From Mesaphorura yosii (taxonomy: Eukaryota; Arthropoda; Collembola; Poduromorpha; Tullbergiidae), in NCBI GenBank assembly GCA_009869945.1, contig WIXG01000428.1, positions 1-57,992 of the forward strand: DNA of 57,992 nucleotides, read 5' to 3'. This document shows positions 10,201 to 21,700 of this stretch, piece after piece; positions within the stretch are counted from its first letter, which is position 1; every line of letters begins with the position of its first letter. The notes below the pieces were generated by a model. The model was not told the origin of the DNA and made no database searches. It worked only from the letters and a program-made list of their open reading frames with translations. Position numbers and translations under genes: made by a program.

Positions 10201-13200
10201 TTGTATTGTCCAAAAAGGCCTGGCATTCTGATGAAATATTGTGACTAGCATTCGCAGTCGTGCATTGGCAAATCGGGCCGTAGAACGTTGGAGGGCATGA
10301 ACAGTTGAATCCACCCACACCATCAATGCAGGTTCCTCCGTTATGGCACCTGGGAATAGAAGCAAGGCAGGTTTATACGAAAGCTAGATAAGATCGATGC
10401 TGACGCGGAATGAATTCTGGCTAATGAACCAATATTGAATTATTGGTCTGCATTGCTCATGAAATTGAAATTACTACTCACTGTGGTTCGGGTTCACATT
10501 CATTGTACTGAAGTTCGCACAAGTCACCATGATAGTCAGGAACACAATAGCATGTCTTCTTGTTTTCCTCTTCTTCCAGACAAAACCCATGAATGCATGG
10601 ATTGTCGTCACAGATTTTCAATTTATTTTCGCAAAGTCGTCCAGTGTAGCCTGAGACGGAAAGGTAGTGTTAGTTAACCGAAAAACATTGTAATTAGTAA
10701 TTATAGCTTACCAAATGGGCAGGCACAGTCAAACCCATTGATCTTATCTAGGCACACGCCTTCATTATGACATGGAGTGCTCGCACACTCGTCGATATCA
10801 ATCTGACAAAATTTCCCCATGAACCCCGGTTCACATTGGCAGTGTTCGGTAAGCGTCGAGTTGTCAAACACACATTCACCATTGAGGCAGGCGTTTGATG
10901 AGGAACTACAGTTGACTGTTTCGATTTCACAATGAAATCCTGCAATTTGCAATTTGATGTGTTCTCTGTAGCAATTGGAATTTACCATTGCAATTGTGTT
11001 AAATGTACCTGTGAAGCCAGGCAAGCATTGGCAATGTCCAACGAGGGTGTTGCCCATCCCGGCTCCGGCAGTGAGATTGCTGTAATTGTTGGTCACAGTG
11101 TAATCGCAGGTTCCATTGTTCTGACATTGAAGATGTGAACCACACGTTGTGGCCAAATTGAACTGACAAAGTGACCCTGCAAGAAAGAAATGGAAAATAA
11201 TCTCGCTAATAATCTCTTTAATGCGAATCGATTTTGGGGCACGCTGAGAATGATAAGATCTTTGGATCCCAGAAAGTATGAGTCACTCAAACCTTGCAAA
11301 ACGGCGAAGCCGTATGCGCACAGCAAACTGTACCACATCCACTTTTTACGGAATTTTTTCATAATACTTCCCCGAGCTGAAACCACTTGAGTAGAGTTGA
11401 GCTAATTAATCTGTGTCCTTATTCTAATTGAGAGGGTGAAACCACACACTCCAAAAACAAAAGGCATTTGTTCCATGCAAACTTTGCTTTACGATCGCGA
11501 TTCAGTCAGGAAATAAATCGAGTCGACTCCGACCTTCGTGCCAAGCGTGACCAGCTCCATTCTAAACTAAACTGAGCTGGCTGGGTTCACGTTTGTATTG
11601 AACTCGTCGCCGCGTCGCATGTCGATTATTTTGTCAATTCAAAATCCCAGACTAAATTAAAGCAATGGGAAACTGTGTACGCGTACTCGCACCGCGCTCA
11701 TGTTCATGTTCGTCGTAGTAAATATTGCATAAGGACATGAAAAGGGGAAAGTAAAAGTTGGAGTTGGAACGAAACTCTGTACTTCCGTTCAATAATCTTC
11801 CTCGTCCTGAGTCCGTAGCCGAGTACAGATAAACTGGATCAATTTTTATGTCCGCATTTCATTCAATTCACATGCGATGTGAAAATGTGAATGCGAACTC
11901 TGATTGTTTTGTTATTATTGCATTTTGCCGTTGTCAACATTGTTGATATGAGCTGTGCTTGTGGCGTAGAAGTGTAGTGGGCAGTGGAAGGGAAGGAAGG
12001 GAGTTCTGAGTTTTGACTCGATTCGTTTTTGATAGGAAAAATACCTGTCGCTGTCTGGGCTTCCTGGCTGTTACTTATCCGGAGAATATATCATTCTTGC
12101 CTGCACCCTGCGCTCAGTGCGTGTGCTTGTGTGGGAAGTGCAAAACGCATAAATATTACACAACAAAAGAAAGGCGAGGGTGCAAATCGCACTGCAAGTG
12201 CAAAGCATGCCAAAATCATTGAACTCGCTGAGTCATTTGCGTACTCACGTTCGATGTTTGTGGTATAAATTCGCTGGAAATCCAATTAATATTTATGACG
12301 TCTTGCCCATGAATATGCACCATCCCACGCTGATGCAAATTACTAATTGTAACTGAACTGCGGGTGCTCATTTCTAATTGAGATTGCTTTCGGCAATTTT
12401 TCTCGTTTTCAAGGGGCATGAGGAGCAAGTTTCTAATGATTGTGCAATTGAACAACCTTTCCAGACTCATGTATAATAATAATGCTCTATGCGTGTAAAA
12501 TGCAAAAGTAACAAATATTCCGAGAATAGCAGGAATTGATCAAACTTTTCCATCTCCCTTCTCAAAATTGGGAAAGTCAATTTTGGACAGTTGTACTCTT
12601 TCGTCCGTTGAACTTGTAATGGGTCCTAAAAGCGCAACACAATAAATAACATGGACGTTCGCAAGCGAAGCGACAGGCGTTCATTAATGATTTGTTGTGA
12701 ATACGAACATTAGCATTTGAACACAAAATCACCAATGCTGATATTTGATGGGACCATGCGACTCTGCTCGCTCAAATCAGAGATCGCAGTTTATGACATA
12801 AATATAGTGCCGATAATATAGATCAGACACCGATCAAAAGCGACGTGTCAGGTTTGTAATTTAGTATTTTTGCAAAATTATAGCGTGTTTGACAAACTTT
12901 TGTTTTTTGTTTTACACCATCAACTCTTTCAATCCTGCATGGTTTTATGGCATTGAGATGCAAGCTATGCACAGAGTATTCCACTTTTGCTGGGGCAGAG
13001 CCTCCTCTCCTCTGCTGCAGATTTTAAATATCGATTCAATAACCAGCAAGTGACCATGCTGAGGTTGCATGGCACATGACACATGGAATCGAGGGTGATT
13101 ATCTGTTCATTGACTCCCACGTGCCACACCTCGTGCCCGTGCTGTTTAGTTTTGCATTTGGTGTAAGCATGAGAATTTTAAAGCCTCTGGATGGTGAGAT

Positions 13201-13726
13201 GCGGCTCAATTCCAAAATTCAGCTAAATTCAATTACCTGTAAAATTTGCTGGGCATGTGCAGTTGAACGATGCGATTCCATCGTAGCAAACTCCACCATT
13301 CATGCAGGGCGAACTGCGGCATTCGTCCCAGTTTATTTCGCAGGAATAACCCGTAAATCCGTTTATGCAGTAGCACGAGTACTCGGAGGGCCTGAAACAA
13401 TTTTTGGTTGTGAGGAATTTTTGATTTTAGGTCGAGTTATTCCCCAAGTTGATGTAGTTCACTTACGTTTCCAAATAATCGATGCAAATTCCATTAAGAC
13501 ATGGATCGCTTCGGCAAATAAAACCACAATTCAGTAACCGCAATTGCGTGGTTAAAATAATCAGCACAAGACAGCAATTTGAGTAACCGCTGGAAATTGA
13601 ATTGAACGCGGCCGGTTTCTCACGTTTACGCACTTTTGTTCGTAATACCGTCATCATCTCAATCACCGAATCACACAACAAACAAAACGATAGTCTGAAG
13701 CACCTCAAATACACTTTAGAAAGCAA
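7236..13726 (-). CDS. secreted EGF / mucin-like / EGF-LamG protein (Eyes shut-like architecture)
   Basis: Eight minus-strand exons: 13467-13726, 13237-13391, 11009-11176, 10712-10939, 10482-10650, 8486-10349, 8258-8415 and 7236-8196. All phases close, giving about 1320 residues. Order: an N-terminal hydrophobic signal (around CCLVLIILTTQL); seven EGF modules to about residue 360, several with the Ca-binding form (IDIDECASTPCHNEG); a Thr/Ser/Pro-rich stretch of about 370 residues that should be heavily O-glycosylated; one EGF; a laminin-G domain; two EGFs; and a second laminin-G domain ending 12 residues before the stop. There is no transmembrane segment, so it is not Crumbs. The plan (EGFs, Ser/Thr-rich spacer, alternating EGF and LamG to the C-terminus, secreted) is nearest to Eyes shut (spacemaker), an extracellular-matrix protein of photoreceptor and mechanosensory lumens. 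It has only two LamG domains and is shorter than fly Eys. An agrin- or perlecan-related matrix protein is possible. LamG2 carries an acidic insert of about 45 residues. The start could be the internal MMTVLRTK. Confidence 0.8.
9524..9560. repeat. long near-perfect hairpin inside the mucin-like coding exon
   Basis: The arms 9524-9540 and 9542-9560 pair over 17 bp (AACAATG, then CCCGGAGTAC, mirrored by GTACTCCGGG and CATTGTT) with a 1-nt loop and a 2-nt bulge. It lies within the sixth exon of the EGF/LamG gene. Confidence 0.6.
11177..13236. other. 2.06-kb intron of the EGF/LamG gene
   Basis: This is by far the longest intron of the gene and separates the second and third coding exons. I see no exon, RNA gene or repeat array inside. 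A long 5' intron is a usual place for enhancers. Confidence 0.5.
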
Positions 13727-14600
13727 TCATGATCAAAATGCGAAATTGCGAACGATGAAAGGCGAACAGCACCCAAATTAACTTTAACAGTAGCAAATCG
13801 AGGAGAATAATTTACAAAATGTACAAAACATTTGCAGCGGTTGTGGAATTAAAGCATTTTTGCTAATTTGAAGCACCGAGGCTCGCCAAATTACACACAT
13901 TAATCGTTATCTGATACAGAAGCTCGAATTCTATGCCTATGACTTTAGTCTGCCCAACCCGGCGAGGTCGACCGATCCAGGCGCAGAGAGTACGCCGTCG
14001 TCGTTGCAGGATTTGACTGTCCTGCCCTGTCTATGCCTTCCATCATGTTTTCTAGACTCTAGACTGCTCTCGTGATTCGCGGATCGCGGAGATGTAGATA
14101 TAGCTTAATGCGTATGATTAGGCGAGTTGCGAGATTGCAAAGTAAAGAAAGTCCAAATGGTTCATGTGCGTTGGACCACATGGGACAGCGCAGGGCGCAG
14201 AGTCACTCGCAGAGCGAGCAGGAAAGTCTCCTTGGTGATTCACTTACTGGAGAGTCAAAACACTGCACCGCACCGTGTTAAAAGTCACTAAACTAAAACG
14301 GGATCAAAACAAGCTTGCATTAGTGATTTTTCCTAATGCAATGGTGGTGGCACATCGCACAAAAATGATGAGTGCATGCAAAGACTTACGTAGAATTGGG
14401 TCAGCGTGAATTGCAAATGGTCAGCCGAATTATTTATAGCCCGACGAATGGATTGATTGCTCATAGAACTACTAAATTGTAGTTAGAGTTTGCCTAATTT
14501 GCCTGAATTCTGCTCATATTAACGGTGGCGATGCTTTTTCAACTTCCAGGTTCAATTTCCATTTCCACGTAGGTGCGCTTGTGGACACTGAAACTCCGAA
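13727..14600. other. head-to-head promoter region
   Basis: This 874-bp gap separates the divergent EGF/LamG gene (minus) and the MKRN2OS homologue (plus), so both promoters must lie here or inside it. No clear TATA box is seen on either strand. Confidence 0.4.
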
Positions 14601-15436
14601 ATGACACTCAATCTCAAGCAGACGTCTTATCGACCAATTCTATGCATGGAACACTGCCCAAACCACCAAATCTTCGGATTCGACATTCCACGCATTTGTC
14701 CCAACTGCGAATCGGAATTAGCTCATGTTGAGTTTCACATCCCACCCTTCCGCGTGCCAGCTCCTTTTTCTAACGCAAAGGATTGCCCGTGTGCAATTGT
14801 TCTGAAGCCCACAGCGGGAACATTTCTGAGGTGAGAACATACCCGGAATGTGATGGAGGAAGCTTAATTCATTCATTCAGTGAATTCATTACCGATTACT
14901 GAACTTTAGTGATTACAGACCTGGCGACAATCTTCACATTGGAATCACGTCTTCCTTGGGGACAGTTTACGAGTACAACCAAGACGGACTTCGAAACGAC
15001 AGGCAAAATGAATGGACTGAATGCATTGCAATTAAGGACGTATTTTCGAGTAAGGAAAATTCTTCATTTGAGTCACTGATAAGAAACCATTGGGATCGCG
15101 TGCTGCTTCAGACTGGGTCGCCAAATCTGGAAAGGAATAGTGAATGGAGCAAAGAAAGGTAACTAATTAATTACTAATTAGCGTTTAAAAGCGGTAGCTG
15201 CAATAATAACTAAGTTATCTTTCAGGTACCACGAATGGACAAACAATTGCTACACATTCGTCATGCATTTTCTCCAAACCCTTTATCATCGAATTTGTTC
15301 CGTCTCATTACCAGTGAACGTACATTTTGACGATATCTCTACGGCTGAAAGATTCTGTGAGAAATTCATACTGGAGAAAACCAAATCGACTGGAAAATAT
15401 ATTGCATTGTATCGACAGCTAATTGGTAATGAGTAA
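14601..15436 (+). CDS. MKRN2 opposite-strand (MKRN2OS) family protein
   Basis: Three exons, 14601-14830, 14910-15158 and 15226-15436, with two phase-2 introns, give 229 residues, the usual family length. Matching signatures run the whole length: HCPNHQIFGFDIPRICPNC at the start; PFSNAKDCPCAIVLKPTAGT then DNLHIGITSSLGTVYEYN in the middle; NNCYTFVMHFL and KFILEKTKSTGKYIALYRQL at the end. These align in order with vertebrate MKRN2OS (C3orf83). Its molecular function is unknown. For exon 2 I chose the acceptor at 14909, because it gives SDYRPGDNLHIG, matching the family spacing. No MKRN2 gene is visible nearby. An AATAAA at 15491 follows the stop. A degenerate copy of the last exon lies 2.6 kb downstream. 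Confidence 0.85.
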
Positions 15437-15615
15437 CACCGTAATGAGTAATTTGTAAAATGTAATTACAGAAAGATAACTGAACCGAAAAATAAAATTC
15501 TTGGAAGCACACAACTTACTGATACATGCTCGTGGAAATTATAAATGATTCACAACGACAGCATTTCTGTCCAGGGCAAATTGGGGACTCATTAAGATCA
15601 TTTAAGCGCACAACT

Positions 15616-15654
15616 TATAAAAGGACGGCATACATTTGAAGTTGACCATCATTC
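15616..15654 (+). promoter_or_regulatory. core promoter (TATA plus initiator) of secreted repeat gene
   Basis: TATAAAAG at 15616-15623 is followed about 33 bp later by the arthropod initiator TCATTC at 15649-15654. The ATG is about 55 bp downstream. The same arrangement is conserved at the duplicated gene (18287). Confidence 0.75.
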
Positions 15655-15708
15655 AACAGTATCCAGCATCCAAGACAGTTTAAACGGGGCTGTTTGTTCT
15701 GACCAACG

Positions 15709-17374
15709 ATGAAGTACGCTTTCATTTTACTCTGCCTTGCAGCAGTGTGCCATTGCGCCACCATCACTCTTGGTAAGTAAGTTATCTTCAGGTTTGGTAC
15801 TGTTAATTCCATGAATGCAACATCAACGTCACCATCGCCTTTAGACGGGAACAGTGGCAATCCCAGCGCCAGCGTGTCAGGGGATGTTTCTCTGTCCGGG
15901 CATGCCAAGAGCGGCAGCAAAGGCTGGTCACTCGTTGGCCACAAAAAGGCGTGTACGGGCTGTACGTAATGCCAGTAAGGTTAATACTTGGCATGTCTTC
16001 TCAGGGCGAGATAAGAGGGACATCGGTGGCCGTGGTCGCCCAGTCATCGCCAATCAGAACTCTCAAGCCATTTCTGGGTTTGATGGAACTTCAATTGCCA
16101 GCGGAGCCGCAAATGCAATTAATCGCAGAGGCGGTTCTGCGATTGCAAATCAAAAATCCACCGCAGTTTCAGGTGAGTTATTACTGTTTAAACCGTCTGA
16201 AGATGACCGTTTCCCGTGCGATGCAAAGAAATATCTTAACCTTTGTATCTCTGTCCTCGCAGGAGCAGGAGGTGTGTCTATTGCCGATGGACAAGCTACT
16301 GCGGTCAGTAGCGGTGGTAATCGAAGGCGTAAGTTTTGTACTGCTCTTAACCGCTGATGCCACATTGATTTGGATTTATGACTTGCAGGATTCCGGTCTG
16401 TCGAAAACCTAATGAAAGCCAATGAAACTCAGCCAATGAAAGCCAACAAAACCTCTCGCGCAGTTGAAACCCCATTGAAGGCCAATAAGACAATGGAGGC
16501 TGCCGACAAGGCAAACAAGACTGCCCGTGCGACCGAGTCGTCGCCAATGAAAAGCAACGAAACTTTGACCGACTTGCCAAAGCCCAAGGCCCGTGCTTTA
16601 GAAGGTCCAGAGAAGCTGAATAGCACTAAAACTCGCCGTAAGTGCAGCGATTACGAAAAGTTTTCCCGAATCATTTGCTTACTGTGATGTCTCTTTTCTA
16701 ATAGAAGCCAGACGTTTCAGAGGTGGCTCCGCAATTGCTAACCAACAGTCAATTGCACATGCTGGTCCGTTTGGAACCGCTGATGCCCGTGGTAGTGCTG
16801 ACGCCCAGAGCTTGGGTAAGCGTCAAAATACGTCAAAACTCTGCGGCTTAATGAAGTGGTAACTGATGGCATAATTACTTGCCAGGGTTCGGTGGTTCTG
16901 CTGTTGCAAATCAGCATTCCACTGCAACTGCAGGATTCGGAGGTTCAGCATCTGCTGGCGGTAGCGCGAGCGCAAGCTCACGATGTAAGTTTTCTGATAT
17001 GGTCTTAAGTATCCTTTATCTTTGAGACTAACGTGCACGCAGTTCGACGATCTCCCATTCGCGAGCCATTCGAAGGTGGACACCGTGGTCGCCCAACGAT
17101 TGTGAACCAACATTCTTCTGCCAAAACTGGCGCTGATGGTACTGCCATCGCTCACGGTACCGCAACCGGACAAGGTAAGCGTTTCATGACTTGACAGTGC
17201 TGAGAAAAATTTTCTTGACATCTCTGACGTATATGTCCAGGTACTCGTGGTGGTGGCACCATTGTCAACCAGAGCTCGCATGCGTCCGGTGGAGACGGCT
17301 CAGTCGTAATTGCAGATGGTTCTGCTTCCGCAACCTCTTCGGGAAGAGGAAAGCGTGAATCAGGAGGTTTTTAA
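15709..17374 (+). CDS. secreted modular repeat protein with (G)GSAIANQxS motifs
   Basis: Nine exons: 15709-15772, 15845-15961, 16005-16172, 16263-16328, 16389-16637, 16705-16815, 16886-16984, 17043-17174 and 17241-17374. They give 379 residues and every intron is phase 1. A signal peptide (MKYAFILLCLAAVCHC) is followed by degenerate repeats built on I/V-x-N-Q-x-S-x-A: RPVIANQNSQAISG, GGSAIANQKSTAVSG, GGSAIANQQSIAHAG, GGSAVANQHSTATAG, RPTIVNQHSSAKTG and GGTIVNQSSHASGG. Each repeat alternates small and polar residues (SxAxAxG), as extracellular beta-solenoids do. Exon 5 is different: Lys-rich, helix-prone and with six N-glycosylation sequons (NET, NKT, NST). There are almost no cysteines. I do not recognise the family. 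A cuticular, silk-like, adhesive or ice-binding role is conceivable but unsupported. AATAAA lies at 17412. The donor of exon 2 (GGCT/GTACGT) was chosen by phase. Confidence 0.75.
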
Positions 17375-17474
17375 AACATTGCATAAATGCATTTAGTCAT
17401 CCATTCATAGGAATAAAGACGGTTATTTCTTCGTTTCATGATTCAACTGTATTTCTATTCTTGAATTCGTCCGA

Positions 17475-17656
17475 AAGATCAAATTAATGACTTGGTCAAT
17501 CAAGCCGTGAATCAAGCTGTGAAAACTGCTGCCAGCGATCCGAATGCGGTCATTTTGTCCTCGTCAACTAAAGTTGATTCCACTGGCAGTGTGGTAAGAG
17601 AAGAGATAAATGTATGGCATAAATTAATTCCTGCTTGTATTTACAATGCGAAATAA
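17475..17656 (+). other. orphan coding-like stretch, possible alternative last exon
   Basis: From about 17480 one frame is open to a TAA at 17656, with protein-like composition (INDLVNQAVNQAV, then KTAASDPNAVILSS). It starts after a plausible acceptor and contains a plausible donor (GTAAGA) at about 17595. It lies past the AATAAA of the repeat-protein gene. It could be an alternative 3' exon used from a phase-1 donor (AAGC/GTGAAT) inside exon 9, or a remnant of a lost gene. Confidence 0.35.
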
Positions 17657-17867
17657 CTGTCTTAGAGTTCTTTCCATAGCCAAAGAAGACGACAACATCA
17701 TTCGTCTCAATCTAAACCAGTGGCTGGAGTTTATTATAAGAGGACTCGATGTTACGATGAACTCGCATATTCACGTTAACTAAGAATCATTGTTTTGAGA
17801 ATTGACGATTGTAATTTTGTCAATAAATTCCATCAATGGCATTCCACCCGCGCATACCACTAATACG

Positions 17868-18060
17868 AATCGGAATTAGCCATACAACAGTTACTGCTTC
17901 GTCAGTCATGCGCATTTTGTCCAAACCCTTCATTTTCGAATTTGTCTCATTGCCAATGAACATTCGTCTTGGCGATATCTCAACGACTGAAAGATTCCGC
18001 GACGCGACGAGGAGATTTTCATTCAATTCATGGTGAAGTAGACCGATTCGAATTTGTGCT
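17868..18060 (+). pseudogene. degenerate copy of MKRN2OS last exon
   Basis: Base-level similarity to exon 3 of the MKRN2OS homologue is obvious (for example SLPMNIRLGDISTTERF here, SLPVNVHFDDISTAERF in the intact exon). The downstream 3' UTR is also copied: GAGTAATTTGTAAAATG recurs. No first or second exon is present, the reading frame shifts and the 3' end is deleted. It is the upstream edge of a segmental duplication. Confidence 0.8.
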
Positions 18061-18286
18061 AGAAAATGAATGCATTGGCATCAGGCATCAGCCATGCCAG
18101 TCAGTGTAACAATGAGTAATTTGTAAAATGTAATTACGAAGATAATAAAATCTCGGAAAAGGAAATTCTTGGAAGTAAACAACTGATATGTACTCGTAAA
18201 AATTGAGAATGAATAGGCAGCGCTACTTTCTGTCTTGTCCTGGTCAAATTGTGGATGTGTCATTAAGATAATTTTGGTGCATAACT

Positions 18287-18326
18287 TATAAAAGGATTAA
18301 TAAGTACTTGGCAGGGGCCATCATTC
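18287..18326 (+). promoter_or_regulatory. core promoter of the truncated paralogue
   Basis: TATAAAAG at 18287-18294 and TCATTC at 18321-18326 match the promoter at 15616 in sequence and spacing. They are preserved by the segmental duplication. Confidence 0.7.
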
Positions 18327-18381
18327 AGCAGTTTCCAGCAACCGACAAAGGTGGGCGCAGCTGTTCGATCTGACGACGACG

Positions 18382-18750
18382 ATGAAGTACGCTCTCATTT
18401 TGCTCTGCATTGCAGCAGCGTGTCATTGCGCTAGCATCACACTGGGTGAATAGCACTTAAGACTCTACAGTGTTATTTCTGCCACTGTTATAAGATTATA
18501 AATCTGTCTGTAGACGTCGGGAACCTGTTACCGGATCTTGCCTCCTTGGGTAAATTAGTGAAAGCAGGCGCGAAAGGTAGGAAACTTTTCACGTTATAAA
18601 ATGGCTGGTTCCTAGTTATGTAATATTGGGGTTTACTCCTCAGGACGAGGTAAGAGATTCATTGAAAAACGCACAGTGGTCGCCAATCAGAACAATCATG
18701 TGACAGCTGGGTTTGAAAATACGGCTGGAATTAATCTCGGAATCTTGTGA
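18382..18750 (+). CDS. truncated paralogue of the secreted repeat protein, 77 residues
   Basis: Three exons, 18382-18445, 18514-18576 and 18644-18750, with phase-1 introns. The signal peptide MKYALILLCIAAACHC is nearly identical to that of the gene at 15709. The body has only one repeat-like unit (RTVVANQNNHVTAGFEN) and ends with LGIL. A dibasic site (GRGKRFIEKR) precedes the repeat, so a processed short peptide is possible. The coding frame, splice sites and promoter are all intact, so it may be expressed although it lacks the last six exons of its sister. No AATAAA is seen close to the stop. Confidence 0.6.
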
Positions 18751-21700
18751 TAAAACATTTAGCATCTTCTATTTTTATTTTTATGATTAAACTCCATAAA
18801 TTCTTTTCGAATAACATTGCACCCATGAGCTTTCTTTTCTTTGCAAAGATTTCGTTTCATTTTTTTCGTCCTCTATCGAATCGAATCATGCCTGCGAGTT
18901 GAAATTAATTAAAGTGTGCCAATCGATGAACTTGAGCAGACACATAAAGTGATTTGTCCTACAAACAGAGCGCAATTAGAGGAATGGTCGAACCCTGCGA
19001 CCCTCAGACCTCAGCATCCCGTTCTCAGCTCACCAGTTCAAGAAAAATCTGCCTTGCGCTGCGGTCCGTACGCGATTAGTGATTAGCAATAATGAAAATG
19101 GTCTGTAATAAAGTTCAAAGCAGACCTGAAAAGAAATGGTACCACGCCCAACGACAGGCCAAGTGTTCTTCAAATAGACAGCACAGAACGGAAAGAGAAT
19201 TATGATCTCTGCTACTGCTGCCGCTGCACTGCATCCATCACATTGTTGGTCTAATTCGCAAATCTCAGACGTAAAATTTGAAAAATTCAAATTTATATTA
19301 GCGTGTAAATGAGATTACTAATAAAATGGGCATTTCACAATGCTCTTAATAACTTATTGACTCGGTAGATCCATCAATAATAATAATACCTCGTGCCCAA
19401 TATCATTTGTGGTTCTGACGACTCCAACAGAGCAAGGTTCGGACTTCCCACTGCTTCTGTCAGTCGTGCCTCGTGCCGAGTGCTTCGTGTGGCTTGAGAC
19501 CTGAAGCCGAAGCCACTAGCCACGGTTCATTGAAATGACGGTCCCGGTCTTCAGTTATTGTTCGATGATAATTATTCATGGCGCTCCACATCACGCGGTG
19601 TCATTCATTAATTCCTGTCTCCCCTGCTCAGCCAAAGCCAAGCCAAAGTTCCCCACTCGTTCGCATATAATTTTATCACAATGACAAGGTGAATTTGATC
19701 TCAAACTCAAAAGAATGCAAGGTGACTGCCTCGGCTATTGCTATTGATATTATTTAATTTTCACTACCGCGCCTCGTCTCATCCAAGTCCAAGAATTCCT
19801 TGCTACTAATTAAACGCATGAATTTATAATTAATTAACAGATTGAATCAAGTCAACGTATTGACAGGAGAGATCAATAACTTCCCATCGCAAGCAAATTC
19901 ACACTGCACTTGCGTCTTGTAAGGTGCAGGTGATAGTGCCAAGAACACCTGGCTAACCTTTATCTTTAATGTGTGTGCCTTCGCACTGCAGGAAAGTCGA
20001 GGTGATGCAGTTACAACTTAAATTGACAATTAAAGCACAGTCGTAAACATTTTGACTTTGGACGGAAGCTGAAGCCAAACAGTGAAAGGCAAGACGCTGA
20101 GATTGAGATTCTCAAATATTTTGTCTCAGGTTGCAAACTCGTGATGAACTGTTTAAAGTTAACTGTTAACAATCTTATAACCACTTTTGATTGATTACGA
20201 ATGAAGTCTAAGATATTCCCATATCCATGCCATGTTCACATTATGCGGCCCAATGCATACGGAATTGTGACGATTTGTGCAGCATTCTGAACGATATTTC
20301 GGATAATGACATCGGCACGAAGCAACGACACGACCTGTGTCAGGGAGTCAACCTGTAGCAATGTCGATTATCTTGCAAATTGTGATGAATAAAGCTGTAA
20401 TCATAAAGCGCACGCAATCACAGTTGTACACATGATTTAATCTTATGTGATTAATTTCATTGCAGTCGTGACACTTTTAAAATATTTGCTACCGATCATG
20501 CGAATATAAATAGTTTGACACTGTTTCGATTATTGGGAATTATGATGATCATTAATAAAATTAAGACGGGTGAGCCATGATTTCTGATCTGACCCAGTTG
20601 TAATTGCTTTCTCGAACAGGCGCAAACGTTAATTGGAGAGCTGAATTCGTGAATCCAAACTGATGCAATGAAGAGGTGGCAATGCAAAGCACTAAAATAA
20701 GTCGCTCGTTATAACTTCCGATTTGCATTGTAAACTGAATCAATTAAGGACAAGGTAGGCTTTCAGATTGACCCAACTAAATGAAAAGTGTGGGCACTTG
20801 ATTGAGCCTAACCTCGAGCTGTCTTTAGAGATTCGGAAGATAAATGCAACATGTGCCTCTGAAAAACTAAAACTTGATTCTGTCTCAGGCTAAATGCGCG
20901 GTCGACGTAGGAAGAATGAATGCACAATTTCGTAGAACAGGGCAAAACCTACAATGTTATCATATTTCATGAATCACCAATCACCAACCAAGTTCATGTT
21001 CGGTTACGAATTTAAAGGACAAATTAATACAACAATGGGACGGGTCGGACGGGGCAAATAAGAAAGGGCTTTTGCAAATATTGACATTTCCTTTCAACTA
21101 TGTAAGAATGAATCGTGTTCACAGATCAATCAGAAAAGCATGTCTTAAATATAAAACTTGAGGTCTTGGACTTTCAAATAGTTTGTGTACTCACGAAAGT
21201 GCAAAGCGCAAACACAGAAGCGGATAGAGATTTGGGCGGACCGAGGAAGAACAAGAGCAAATGCCTGCAGAATTGTGAATTCCTGTTAATCTGGCCTATC
21301 ACCGATGGCTCTTGACAAGATTGTGATTACCAGCTGCTGATTGACAAATCATCACATCACTCAAACACCCAAATGGACTTGAACCTTGCACCTCGCATTT
21401 ATGCAAGATGCCATGCTTGTCGTGTTCAAGCATCAATGCGCAACAAATAGCAATGAACTAATTTCAATTAACACTTACAATATAGCTCGCACATTGTAAT
21501 AATCGACTAATGTCATGTCATTGGCTTAATTGGAGCACAAAGCCTACAAATTGTAGGAGTCCCTTCTTTTGACTTTTGTGCTGACGTAATTAGCCAACAA
21601 TCGTCTGAGCAATATTGTATTGCGCAACCTCAGGCCAGGCCAGATGAGGCATGGCAGGCACCCTGCTCTTAATTGCAATTTAAAAATAAAATTATAGTAA

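Noticed and set aside
12013..12285. Overlapping Cys-rich short frames within the long EGF/LamG intron
   Set aside because: The Cys spacing does not fit an EGF module, they are on the wrong strand or in the wrong phase for the host gene, and no splice sites flank them.
7236..13726. Crumbs as identity of the EGF/LamG gene
   Set aside because: No transmembrane span and no short cytoplasmic tail with a C-terminal ERLI motif; the protein ends just after a LamG domain.
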